Of a DNA stretch of 64,000 nucleotides, positions 25,407-34,984 are shown one piece after another (position 1 is the first letter of the stretch; every line of letters starts with the position of its first letter). Below the pieces are notes generated by a model, which saw only the letters and a list, made by a program, of their open reading frames with translations, ran no database searches and had not been told where the DNA came from. Source of the DNA: Bradyrhizobium sp. NP1 (lineage in GTDB: Bacteria > Pseudomonadota > Alphaproteobacteria > Rhizobiales > Xanthobacteraceae); NCBI RefSeq assembly GCF_030378205.1, contig NZ_CP127385.1, forward strand, positions 682,001 through 746,000, read 5' to 3'. Made by a program: the position numbers and the translations under genes.

Positions 25407-26222
25407 ATGAGCAACAGAACGAATGGTTCCGGTCATCTGATGCTGATCACCCCGGAGCGCGTCTTCTATGTCGGGCTGCTTGGTCGGCCGCGGCAACGCT
25501 GCTCCGGTGCGTTTCATGTCTATGTCGCGATCGAGGGGGCCTTCCATCACGTCGCCGAGGACGGCCGCGAGACTTCAGGTGAACTCGTCGTCGTGCAGCC
25601 GAATGTGCGTCACACCATCACCAGCGACTATCGCTCGGTGATCTGCTTCATGATCGAGCCGGAAAGCGTGCCGGATGGCGCGTTCGAGGCGCTCGCGCGG
25701 CGTCTCGCCGAGCAGGGCGAGCTTTTCGCGCGCCGCATTCGCGCGGCCTATGCGCGCTTCCTGGAGCAGCCCCGCGAGGGCATCACCAGCGCCGAGCTCG
25801 ACGGGATGTGCCTTGGCGAGCCGCTGCCGCAGCGCGCGCTCGACCCGCGCGTGGCGCGCGCGATCGCGCAGATCATGCGGTTCTCCGGCGAGCCGGCGAC
25901 CGCAGAGGCCTGCGCGACGGAGGCGGGGCTCTCCGCCTCGCGCTTCCTGCATCTGTTCAAGCAGGAGACCGGAATCTCGTTCCGCGCTTTCCGGGCCTGG
26001 AAGCGGGCGCGTCATCTCCTGCATTTCGCCAACCAGGACCTCAACCTCGCGCATCTCGCGCAGGACATCGGCTATCCCGATTCCACGCATTTCAGCCATT
26101 CGATCCGCCGCTTCTACGGCCTGAAGCCGCGCGCGATCTTTTCCGGGTCGCGCGACCTCGCGATCTATCGCGGTCGACAGCCGGCCCAACCCGATAGCGC
26201 ATGGACGCAAGAAGCGTCGTGA
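25407..26222 (+). CDS. AraC family transcriptional regulator
   Basis: 271 residues. A cupin-like N-terminal sensing region (about 10-100) includes GELVVVQPNVRHTI. A C-terminal AraC DNA-binding domain (about 165-255) has two helix-turn-helices: PATAEACATEAGLSASRFLH and NLAHLAQDIGYPDSTHFSHS followed by RRFYGLKP, the family signature. ATG 25407 is chosen for the strong GAGGAGGG upstream. It sits inside the plus-strand catabolic run, 46 bp before the BKACE gene, so it is the probable local regulator. Confidence 0.9.
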   Translation: MSNRTNGSGHLMLITPERVFYVGLLGRPRQRCSGAFHVYVAIEGAFHHVAEDGRETSGELVVVQPNVRHTITSDYRSVICFMIEPESVPDGAFEALARRLAEQGELFARRIRAAYARFLEQPREGITSAELDGMCLGEPLPQRALDPRVARAIAQIMRFSGEPATAEACATEAGLSASRFLHLFKQETGISFRAFRAWKRARHLLHFANQDLNLAHLAQDIGYPDSTHFSHSIRRFYGLKPRAIFSGSRDLAIYRGRQPAQPDSAWTQEAS

Positions 26223-26268
26223 CGGCCTCCCGCATGATCCCGCGGAGCCTCTTCCGCGAGAATGATCC

Positions 26269-27135
26269 ATGGGCGACAAGGCCGTCATCACCTGCGCACT
26301 GAACGGCGTCCTGACCGATCCGAAGCAGCATCATGTGCCGGTGACGCCGGAACAGATGGCGCGCGAGGCGAAGGCCGCCTTTGACGCCGGCGCCAGCATC
26401 ATGCACATCCATCTGCGCCAGCAGGCGCCGAACAAGGGTCATCTGCCGTCCTGGGAGGTTTCGGTCTCCCGCGACATCCAGCAGGCGATCCGCGAAGCCT
26501 GCCCCGGCGTGATCATCAATCACACCTCGGGCGTGTCGGGTCCGGATTATGCCGGCGCGCTCGCCTGCATCCGCGAGACGAAACCCGAGATCGCGGCCTG
26601 CAACGCCGGCTCGCTGAATTATCTCAAGGTCAAGGCCGACAACACCTGGGCGTGGCCGCCGATGCTGTTCGACAACCCGGTCGGCAAGGTGAAGGACTAT
26701 CTCGATGTCATGAATGCCGTCGACACCATTCCCGAATTCGAATGCTTCGACGTCGGCATCGTGCGCTGCGTCAACATGTACCGGCAGACCGGCATGTATG
26801 GCGGGCCGCTCGAATACAATTTCGTGATGGGCGTTGCCTCCGGCATGCCGGCCGATCCCGAGCTGCTGCCGATCCTTCTGAAGCTGAAGGAGAAGGACGC
26901 GCATTGGCAGGTCACCGCGATTGGCCGCGGCGAGATCTGGCCGCTGCACCAGCGCTGCGCCGAGCTCGGCGGCCATTTGCGCACCGGGCTCGAGGATGCG
27001 TTCTATCTTGCCGACGGCACCAAGGTGACGTCGAACGGCCAGCTCATCGAGGCGATCGCGGCCTGCGCACGCCGCGCCGGGCGCGAGATCGCGTCGCCTT
27101 CCGAAGCGCGGAAGATTTTTGGGACCAGGCGTTAG
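26269..27135 (+). CDS. BKACE (DUF849) beta-keto acid cleavage enzyme
   Basis: 288-residue TIM-barrel enzyme of the family that transfers the acetyl-CoA acyl part onto a beta-keto acid to give acetoacetate and a new CoA ester. Zinc ligands His46 and His48 (MHIHLR) and the RTGLED motif carrying the Arg, Glu ligand and Asp are conserved. The TGAE segment after the first strand in characterised members is NGVL here, and HLRED is HLRQQ, so substrate specificity may differ. It is 9 bp before the carboxylase beta-subunit gene, in the same operon. Confidence 0.87.
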   Translation: MGDKAVITCALNGVLTDPKQHHVPVTPEQMAREAKAAFDAGASIMHIHLRQQAPNKGHLPSWEVSVSRDIQQAIREACPGVIINHTSGVSGPDYAGALACIRETKPEIAACNAGSLNYLKVKADNTWAWPPMLFDNPVGKVKDYLDVMNAVDTIPEFECFDVGIVRCVNMYRQTGMYGGPLEYNFVMGVASGMPADPELLPILLKLKEKDAHWQVTAIGRGEIWPLHQRCAELGGHLRTGLEDAFYLADGTKVTSNGQLIEAIAACARRAGREIASPSEARKIFGTRR

Positions 27136-27144
27136 GGCCGCCAC

Positions 27145-28761
27145 ATGGCCGTCATTGAAAACACGATCTCGCCCGGCGGCGACGCTTTCAAGGCCAACCG
27201 CGACGGCATGCTGGCCCTGATCGCGCGCATGCGCGCGCTGGAACAGCGCACGCGCGAGGCGTCCGCTGCCGCCAAGGACCGCTTTCACAAGCGCGGCCAG
27301 CTTCTGCCGCGCGAGCGCGTGGCGCTGGTGCTCGATCCCGGCAGCCCCTTCATCGAGCTCGCGACGCTCGCCGGCTACCGGTTCGACGTTGCCGATCTCG
27401 ACAAGAGCGTGCCGGGCGGTGGCGTGATCGCCGGCATCGGCTTCGTCTCCGGCATCCGCTGCATGGTGAGCGCCAACGATGCCGGCATCGATGCCGGCGC
27501 GCTGCAGCCGTTTGGCCTCGACAAGACGCTCCGCGTGCAGGAGCTCGCGCTGGAGAACAAGCTGCCTTACTTGCAGCTTGTCGAAAGCGCCGGCGCCAAC
27601 CTGTTGCGCTACCGCGTCGAGGATTTCGTGCGCGGCGGCAACATCTTCCGCAATCTGGCGCGGCTGTCGGCGGCGGGCTTGCCCGTCGTCACCGTGACGC
27701 ACGGATCGTCCACCGCGGGCGGTGCCTACCAGACCGGCCTGTCGGACTACATCGTGATGGTGCGCGGCCGCACCCGCGCCTTCCTCGCCGGTCCGCCGCT
27801 GCTCAAGGCCGCCACGGGGGAGATCGCCACCGAAGAAGAGCTTGGCGGCGCCGAGATGCATACGAGCATATCGGGCCTTGGTGACTATCTGGCGGAGGAC
27901 GACCGCGACGCGCTCCGGATCGCGCGCGAGATCATGGCCGCGATGCAATGGGACCGGCCGCGCGTCAGCGCGGCGCAGTCCAAGCCGCCGCGCTATGATG
28001 CGGAGGAGCTGCTCGGCATCATGCCGATGGACCATAAGCGGCCCGTCGACATGCGGCAGGCGATCGCCCGCTTTGTCGACGATTCCGATTTCACCGAATT
28101 CTCTCCGAGCTACGGCCCCGCTACCGTCTGCGGCCATGCCCGCATCGAGGGGCAGGCGATCGGGATCATCACCAATAATGGTCCGCTCGATGTGCCCGGC
28201 GCCAACAAGGCCACGCACTTCATCCAGGTCTGCTGCCAGACCCGCACGCCGCTGCTCTACATGAACAACACCACCGGCTACATGGTCGGCCGCGCCTATG
28301 AGGAAGCCGGCATGATCAAGCACGGCTCGAAGATGATCCAGGCGGTGACCTCGGCCACGGTGCCGCAGATCACGCTCTATTGCGGCGCCTCGTTCGGCGC
28401 CGGCAATTACGGCATGTGCGGCCGCGGCTTCCATCCGCGCTTCTGCTTCTCCTGGCCCAACGCGAAGACTGCCGTGATGGGCGGCGAGCAGGCGGCCGAG
28501 ACCATGGCGATCGTGACCGAAGCGGCCGCCGCACGCCGCGGCAAGCCGATCGAGAAGGACAAGCTCGAGGCCATGAAGGCGCAGATAACGGGCGTGTTCG
28601 ATGGCCAGATGGATGTGTTCGCAACCAGCGCGCGTCTGCTCGACGACGGCGTTATCGACCCGCGTGACACCCGCAAGATCCTGGCCGAGGTGCTCGCGAT
28701 CTGCCGCGAGGCGGAGGCGCGCCAGCCGCAGTCCATGCAGTTCTCGGTGGCGCGGCCATGA
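27145..28761 (+). CDS. acyl-CoA carboxylase carboxyltransferase (beta) subunit
   Basis: 538-residue crotonase-fold carboxyltransferase with N- and C-terminal halves, of the methylcrotonyl/geranyl-CoA carboxylase type. Characteristic stretches are HKRGQLLPRERVALVLDPGS, GSSTAGGAYQTG, LYMNNTTGYMVG and GASFGAGNYGMCGRGF. It moves CO2 from biotin to an unsaturated or short acyl-CoA. The length equals what I recall for geranyl-CoA carboxylase AtuC, but length alone does not decide between methylcrotonyl and geranyl substrates. Its stop overlaps the alpha-subunit start by 4 bp (ATGA). Confidence 0.92.
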   Translation: MAVIENTISPGGDAFKANRDGMLALIARMRALEQRTREASAAAKDRFHKRGQLLPRERVALVLDPGSPFIELATLAGYRFDVADLDKSVPGGGVIAGIGFVSGIRCMVSANDAGIDAGALQPFGLDKTLRVQELALENKLPYLQLVESAGANLLRYRVEDFVRGGNIFRNLARLSAAGLPVVTVTHGSSTAGGAYQTGLSDYIVMVRGRTRAFLAGPPLLKAATGEIATEEELGGAEMHTSISGLGDYLAEDDRDALRIAREIMAAMQWDRPRVSAAQSKPPRYDAEELLGIMPMDHKRPVDMRQAIARFVDDSDFTEFSPSYGPATVCGHARIEGQAIGIITNNGPLDVPGANKATHFIQVCCQTRTPLLYMNNTTGYMVGRAYEEAGMIKHGSKMIQAVTSATVPQITLYCGASFGAGNYGMCGRGFHPRFCFSWPNAKTAVMGGEQAAETMAIVTEAAAARRGKPIEKDKLEAMKAQITGVFDGQMDVFATSARLLDDGVIDPRDTRKILAEVLAICREAEARQPQSMQFSVARP

Positions 28762-30743
28762 GCGGCGAGGCGGTCCGGCGCACGCCGTTCTTCAAGGTGC
28801 TGGTCGCCAATCGCGGCGAGATCGCGCGGCGCATCACGCGCAGCGCGCGGCGGCTTGGGCTTGGCGTGGTCGCGGTCTATTCCGATGCCGATCGCGATAG
28901 TTTGCATGTGCGCGAAGCGGATGTCGCGGTGCGCATCGGCGGAGCGCGGCCGACCGAATCCTATCTCAATATCGAAGCGATCATCGCCGCGGCAAAGGCG
29001 AGCGGCGCCGGCGCGGTGCATCCCGGCTACGGCTTCCTCGCCGAGAATGCGGACTTCGCTCAGGCCTGCCGTGATGCGGGCCTCGTGTTTATCGGCCCGT
29101 CGCCGGAGGCGATCCGCGCGATGGGGCACAAGGCCGGCGCCAAGGAGATCATGAAGAAGGCCGGCGTGCCCTGCGTGCCCGGTTATCAGGGCGCCGACCA
29201 GGGCGATGCGACCATGCTCGCGGAAGCCAGGAAGATCGGCTTCCCCGTGATGATCAAGGCGGTCGCGGGCGGCGGCGGCCGCGGCATGCGGCTGGTCGCG
29301 AGCGAGGCCGATTTTGCCGACGCGCTGCGCAGCGCGCGTTCGGAGGCGAAGGCCGCGTTCGGTGACGGCACCGTCATTCTCGAGCGGGCGATCCAAAATC
29401 CCCGCCATGTCGAGATCCAGGTGCTGGGCGATCGCTACGGCCACGCGGTCCATCTCGGCGAGCGTGACTGCTCGGTGCAACGGCGGCACCAGAAGCTGAT
29501 CGAGGAGGCGCCGTCTCCGGCGGTGTCGGCCGAATTGCGTGCGAAAATGGGTGCGGTCGCGGTCAACGCCGCGAAATCGATCGGCTATGAGGGCGCCGGC
29601 ACGCTGGAATTCCTGCTCGACGAGAGTGGCGCGTTCTATTTCATGGAGATGAACACCCGCCTGCAGGTCGAGCATCCCGTCACCGAGGCGATCACCGGAC
29701 TCGATCTCGTCGAATGGCAGTTCCGGATCGCGCGCGGCGAGCAGCTCGTCTTGCGCCAGGAAGACATCGGGTTTTCCGGACACGCGATTGAGGTGCGGCT
29801 CTGTGCGGAGGATGCCGACCACGACTTCATGCCGCAATCGGGCACGATGGCGCGCTGGCAGATGCCATCAGGCGTGCGCATCGAGCATGCACTGGAATCG
29901 GGCATGGATATCCCGCCGTTCTACGATTCCATGATCGCGAAGGTCATCAGCCACGGCGCGACGCGTGAGGAAGCGAGAGGAAAACTGATCTGCGCGCTGG
30001 AGCAGATGGTCGCTTTTGGCGTGACCACCAACCAGTCATTTCTCATCGCGGCCTTGCGGCACCCGGCTTTCGCGCAGGGCAAGGCAACGACAGCGTTCAT
30101 CGACGGCCATCGCGAGGCACTGACGACGCAGAAGACCTCTGCGGCCGACGTCGCGCTGGCGGCGCTGCTGCTCCATGTCAGCCATCCCGATGCGACGCCG
30201 TGGCGCGGGGGACGGTCGCTGGCTGCGACGTTTCCGATGCCGATGCGCTTTGCGATCGGCGATCACACCCACGAGGCCGAGGTCTGCCGCGAGCGTGACG
30301 GCTTCTATGCCGTCGAGACCAATGGAAACCGGGTTTCATTGGAGATCGACGCGCTCGATCGCGAAGCGATCCGTTTTCGCGCCGATGGCCTGATGGAAGC
30401 CGTGAGATTCTGGCGCGATGGCGACCGCCTCCACGTCCTGCATCGCGGCGTCGTGTTGGCGGTCCGCGATCTCACGCTGGCCGCGCCGGAGAGCACCACT
30501 GCCAGCGGCGGTGACGGCAAGGTACGCGCCGCGCTGAACGGCCGGGTCGTCGCGGTGCTGGTGAAGCCGGGCGACCGCGTCGAAGTCGGCGCGCCAGTGA
30601 TGACGCTGGAAGCGATGAAGATGGAGCATGTGCATCGGGCGGGGATCGCCGGCACGGTCATCGCGATCGACGTCGCCGAGGGCGAGCAGGTGACCGCGGG
30701 CAAGATCGTGGTCGAGATCGCGGCGGAAACGCAGCCGATCTAA
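28758..30743 (+). CDS. acyl-CoA carboxylase biotin carboxylase/carrier (alpha) subunit
   Basis: 661 residues. A biotin carboxylase part (about 12-460) starts VLVANRGEIARRI, with the ATP-grasp glycine loop AVAGGGGRGMRLV and FMEMNTRLQVEHPVTE. A linker domain follows, then a C-terminal biotinyl domain with EAMKMEH, where Lys621 is the biotin site. It carboxylates its own biotin with ATP and bicarbonate and hands it to the beta subunit. It is translationally coupled to the beta gene and is last in the plus-strand run, closed by the cloverleaf repeat at 30749-30830. Confidence 0.94.
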   Translation: MSGEAVRRTPFFKVLVANRGEIARRITRSARRLGLGVVAVYSDADRDSLHVREADVAVRIGGARPTESYLNIEAIIAAAKASGAGAVHPGYGFLAENADFAQACRDAGLVFIGPSPEAIRAMGHKAGAKEIMKKAGVPCVPGYQGADQGDATMLAEARKIGFPVMIKAVAGGGGRGMRLVASEADFADALRSARSEAKAAFGDGTVILERAIQNPRHVEIQVLGDRYGHAVHLGERDCSVQRRHQKLIEEAPSPAVSAELRAKMGAVAVNAAKSIGYEGAGTLEFLLDESGAFYFMEMNTRLQVEHPVTEAITGLDLVEWQFRIARGEQLVLRQEDIGFSGHAIEVRLCAEDADHDFMPQSGTMARWQMPSGVRIEHALESGMDIPPFYDSMIAKVISHGATREEARGKLICALEQMVAFGVTTNQSFLIAALRHPAFAQGKATTAFIDGHREALTTQKTSAADVALAALLLHVSHPDATPWRGGRSLAATFPMPMRFAIGDHTHEAEVCRERDGFYAVETNGNRVSLEIDALDREAIRFRADGLMEAVRFWRDGDRLHVLHRGVVLAVRDLTLAAPESTTASGGDGKVRAALNGRVVAVLVKPGDRVEVGAPVMTLEAMKMEHVHRAGIAGTVIAIDVAEGEQVTAGKIVVEIAAETQPI

Positions 30744-30748
30744 CCCCT

Positions 30749-30830
30749 GTCATTCCGGGATGGTGCGCTAGCACCAGACCCGGAATCTCGAGATTCCGGG
30801 TTCGCCGCTGCCGCGGCCCCCCGGAATGAC
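30749..30830. repeat. cloverleaf-shaped intergenic repeat, copy 2
   Basis: 82-bp element between convergent operons. The outer stem GTCATTCCGGG/CCCGGAATGAC holds arm 1 TGGTGC-GCTA-GCACCA, a perfect middle arm ACCCGGAATCT/AGATTCCGGGT with almost no loop, and arm 3 GCCGC-TGCC-GCGGC. Compared with the copy at 20213, arms 1 and 3 have changed on both sides so that pairing is kept. It starts 6 bp after the carboxylase stop and ends 5 bp before the transporter-gene stop. Confidence 0.85.
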
Positions 30831-30834
30831 GGAA

Positions 30835-31823
30835 TCAGCCCTCGCGACCCGTGCCGTCGTTGAGCCAGCACGCGACCTGGTGGCCGCTGCCTGCCTCGCG
30901 CAGCAGCGGCCGCTCCGTCTTGCAGCGGTCGAGCGCGTAGCGGCAGCGAGTGTGGAAAGCGCAGCCCGAAGGCGGATTGACCGGGCTCGGCACGTCGCCG
31001 TCGACCATCGGCGTCAGGCGCTTCACCTTTGGGTTGGCCACCGGCACCGAGGCCAGCAGCGCCTGCGTATAGGGATGACGCGGGTTGCGAAACAGCTCGT
31101 CCTTGGTGGCGATCTCGACGATGCGGCCGAGATACATCACCGCGACACGGTGGCTGATATGGGCGACGACCGCGAGATCATGCGCAATGAAGAGGTAGGA
31201 GAAGCCGTGTTTGCGTTGCAGATCGATCAAGAGGTTGATCACCTGCGCCTGGATCGAGACGTCGAGCGCGGAGACCGGTTCGTCGCAGACGATCAGTTCG
31301 GGCCCGAGCGCGAGCGCGCGCGCGATGCAGATGCGCTGGCGCTGGCCGCCGGAAAACTGGTGCGGATAGTTCTTCATCTGGTCGGGCCGCAAGCCCACCT
31401 GCTGGAACAGCTCGGCGACCCGCGCCTGCTTCGCCGGGCCGGAAGCGAGCCCATGGACCTCGAGCGGTTCGCCGACGATGTCGCCCGCCGTCATGCGCGG
31501 GTTGAGCGAGGCGAACGGGTCCTGGAACACGATCTGCATCGAGCGGCGATGCCCCCGCATCTCGCGCTTGCCGAGATGGGTGATGTCCAGCCCCTTGAGA
31601 CGGATGCTGCCCGAGGTCGGCTCGACCAGCCGCAGCACGCTGCGCGCCACCGTCGACTTGCCGCAGCCGGATTCGCCGACCAGCCCGAGCGTTTCGCCCG
31701 GTGCAAGCGCAAAGCTCACGCCGTCGACCGCGTGCACGGTGCCGACGCGGCGGCGCAGCACGCCGCCGCGCACCGGGTAATGCTTGACGAGGTCGGTGAT
31801 CTCCAGGAGCGGGCGCGCCTCGG

Positions 31824-31827
<4 letters not shown>
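30835..31827 (-). CDS. oligopeptide/dipeptide ABC transporter ATPase (DppF/OppF type)
   Basis: 330 residues. Walker [10 protein letters not shown], signature [15 protein letters not shown], Walker [13 protein letters not shown], and the C-terminal oligopeptide-binding-type extension with the CxFHxRC cysteine cluster ([16 protein letters not shown]) seen in Opp/Dpp ATPases, which can carry a 4Fe-4S cluster. The start at 31827 overlaps the upstream ATPase gene by ATGA, showing coupling. It powers import with DppD, DppB, DppC and the binding protein upstream. Confidence 0.93.
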
Positions 31828-32836
<1,009 letters not shown>

Positions 32837-32837
<1 letters not shown>

Positions 32838-33730
32838 CAGCCGCGCTGCCTCGGATCGAGGATGTCGCGCAGCGCGTCGCCGAACAAATTGGTACCGAAA
32901 ACCGCGAGGCTGATCGCAATGCCCGGAAAGATCACGAGCCACGGCGCGGTGCGGACGTATTCGGCGGCCGATTCCGACAGCATGCGTCCCCAGGACGGGT
33001 AGGGCTCGGGAATGCCGAGCCCGAGGAACGACAGCGATGCCTCGGTGAGGATGGTCGAGCCGAGCTGGGCGGTCGCAAGCACGATCAAGGGCGCCAGCGT
33101 GTTGGGCAGCACATGGCGCAGCACGATCCGCGTCTCGCTCATGCCGATCGATTTCGCGGCTTCCACGAACGGTAGCTCGCGCAGCGCCAGCGTATTGGCG
33201 CGGATCACGCGCGAAACCGTCGGGATCAGGGGGATCGCGATCGCGATGATCACGTTCGGCAGCGACGGGCCGAGCGCTGCGGTCATCACCAGCGCCAGCA
33301 CCAGCAGCGGCAGCGACTGCAGGATGTCGGTGATGCGCTGGAACACGAGATCGACCCAGCCGGAGAGATAGCCGGAGACGAGGCCGATGATGACGCCGAT
33401 CGAGGAGCCGAGCGCGGTCGAGCCGATGCCGACCGCGAGCGAAATCCGCGCGCCGTGCACGATGCGGGCCCAGACGTCGCGGCCGAAGGAATCGGTGCCC
33501 ATCCAGTGCCGCGCGTCGGGACGGGCGAGCGCGTGCGCGGAATCGACGGTGAAGGGGTCATAGCGGCTAATCAGGTCGGCAAACAGCGCGGTCAACACGA
33601 AGATCACCATGATCGCGAGCCCCGCGGTGCCCAGCAGATGGCGGCGGGCGAGGAAACCGATCCGGCTCAGGCCGCCCTTTGCGTGGGCTCCGGCGCGCCT
33701 TAATTCGCTTTCATAGTCGATCGCAGCCAC
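32837..33730 (-). CDS. oligopeptide/dipeptide ABC transporter permease (DppC type)
   Basis: 297-residue inner-membrane protein with an N-terminal OppC-type TM helix followed by a six-helix permease domain. It contains [21 protein letters not shown] and the EAA loop [21 protein letters not shown]. The GTG start at 33730 is supported by AGGAG, whose first bases belong to the stop codon TAG of the preceding permease gene, so translation is probably coupled. Confidence 0.93.
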
Positions 33731-33739
33731 GCAACGCTC

Positions 33740-34687
33740 CTATTCGGTGTAGCGGATGCGCGGATCGAACACCGCGTAGAGCATGTCGACGGTGAAATTC
33801 GCCAACACCACGACGACCGCGATGAACATCACGAGGTTCTGCACGATCGGATAGTCGCGCCAGCGGATCGCCTCCACCAGGAAGCGGGCGACGCCGGGAA
33901 CGTTGAACACGGTTTCGGTGACGATCAGCCCGCCGATCAGGAACGCGGCCTCGATGCCGACCACGGTGATGACAGGCAGGATCGCGTTCTTCAGCGCGTG
34001 ATGGAAGTTGACGGATGCCTCGGAGGCGCCCTTGGCGCGCGCGGTGCGGATATAGTCCTGGCGCAGGATCTCCAGCATCGAGGAGCGCGTGATGCGCATG
34101 GTCAGCGCCGAGCTGCGGAACGCCACCGCCAGCGACGGCAGCGCATAGGTCGTAAACATCTCGCCGAACGTCTGCGGGTTCGGGTTGAAGATCGGCATGT
34201 TGCCGAACATCGCAACCGACGCCATCAGGATCAGCAGGCCGAGCCAGAACGACGGCAGCGACAGCCCGGATAGGCTGACGACGCGCAGGGCGTAATCGAG
34301 CTTCGAGCCCTGCTTGACCGCGCTGATGACCCCCAAGGGAATGCCGATCGAGGCCGAGAACAGTAGCGCCAGCCCGGCGAGGCGCGCGGTGATGGGAATC
34401 CGCGGCAGGATCTCCTGCAGCGCGGGTTTTTCGGAGACGTAGGAATAGCCGAGGTCGCCGTGCAGGAGCCCCCAGATCCAGCTCAGATATTGCACGACCA
34501 GCGGCTTGTCGATGCCGAGCTCGCGCTCGAGATTGGCCTTGTCGGCGGGGTCGACGAAGCCCGCCGCGTCGAACAGGATGTCGACGATGTTGCCGGGTAC
34601 GACGCGCAGCAGGAAGAAGATGACGATCGAGATCCCGATCAGGGTCACGAGCATCAGAGCGAGGCGCCGCACGATATAGGCAAACAC
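33740..34687 (-). CDS. oligopeptide/dipeptide ABC transporter permease (DppB type)
   Basis: 315 residues with six TM helices. The N-terminal MFAYIVRRLALMLVTLIGISIVIFFLLRV is the classic DppB start, and the EAA loop RTARAKGASEASVNFHHALKNA faces the ATPases. The GTG start at 34687 has GGAGAAGG upstream. It is preceded by about 300 bp containing stem-loop repeats that separate it from the binding-protein gene. Confidence 0.93.
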   Translation of the reverse strand: MFAYIVRRLALMLVTLIGISIVIFFLLRVVPGNIVDILFDAAGFVDPADKANLERELGIDKPLVVQYLSWIWGLLHGDLGYSYVSEKPALQEILPRIPITARLAGLALLFSASIGIPLGVISAVKQGSKLDYALRVVSLSGLSLPSFWLGLLILMASVAMFGNMPIFNPNPQTFGEMFTTYALPSLAVAFRSSALTMRITRSSMLEILRQDYIRTARAKGASEASVNFHHALKNAILPVITVVGIEAAFLIGGLIVTETVFNVPGVARFLVEAIRWRDYPIVQNLVMFIAVVVVLANFTVDMLYAVFDPRIRYTE

Positions 34688-34760
34688 CGCCTTCTCCCCG
34701 TTGAGCGATTAACATGCTCTAGCAATCTGGATGCAGCTGCCAGAACTACGGAAGTGTGCT

Positions 34761-34858
34761 CCCTCTCCCCGCAACCGGGGTTTACCCCGGTTGCGTATCC
34801 TTAATCTGCGCAAGTCGGGCAGGCCCGACTTGCGTGGGAGAGGGTTGGGGGGAGGGGT
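34761..34858. repeat. stem-loop repeat module 1 in dpp operon spacer
   Basis: CCCTCTCCCC at the left and a complementary GGGAGAGGG near 34837-34844 flank two perfect hairpins: CAACCGGGGTTTACCCCGGTTG (34772-34793, quoted as CAACCGGGG/CCCCGGTTG) and CAAGTCGGGC/GCCCGACTTG (34811-34832). It lies between the permease start and the binding-protein stop. Such structures often protect upstream mRNA, favouring high levels of the binding protein relative to the membrane parts. Confidence 0.7.
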
Positions 34859-34882
34859 TACGGTCTCTCGTCGACCTCGAAG

Positions 34883-34935
34883 CCCCTCACCCGATTTGCT
34901 TTGCAAATCGACCTCTCCCCGTCGGGGAGAGGTGA
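34883..34935. repeat. stem-loop repeat module 2 in dpp operon spacer
   Basis: CCCCTCACC at one end and GGTGA at the other enclose CGATTTGC/GCAAATCG (34892-34910 region) and ACCTCTCCCCG/CGGGGAGAGGT (34911-34933). It is a second compact structured repeat, 49 bp before the binding-protein stop codon on the minus strand. Together with module 1 it fills most of the 297-bp spacer 34688-34984, in which no gene was seen. Confidence 0.65.
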
Positions 34936-34984
34936 ACTCGGTCCGCGGACAGACGGGAGCAAAGCCATCTCCCTTGGCAACGGC

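Noticed and set aside
26092..28434. 780-residue open frame on the minus strand
   Set aside because: It is fully antisense to the AraC, BKACE and carboxylase genes, has no domain-like sequence and shows the low-complexity His/Arg/Asp pattern of frames opposite GC-rich genes.
30749..30830. tRNA-like cloverleaf
   Set aside because: The shape is a cloverleaf, but there is no anticodon loop, TPsiC motif or CCA context, and the middle arm is a near-perfect palindrome. It is a repeat, not a tRNA.
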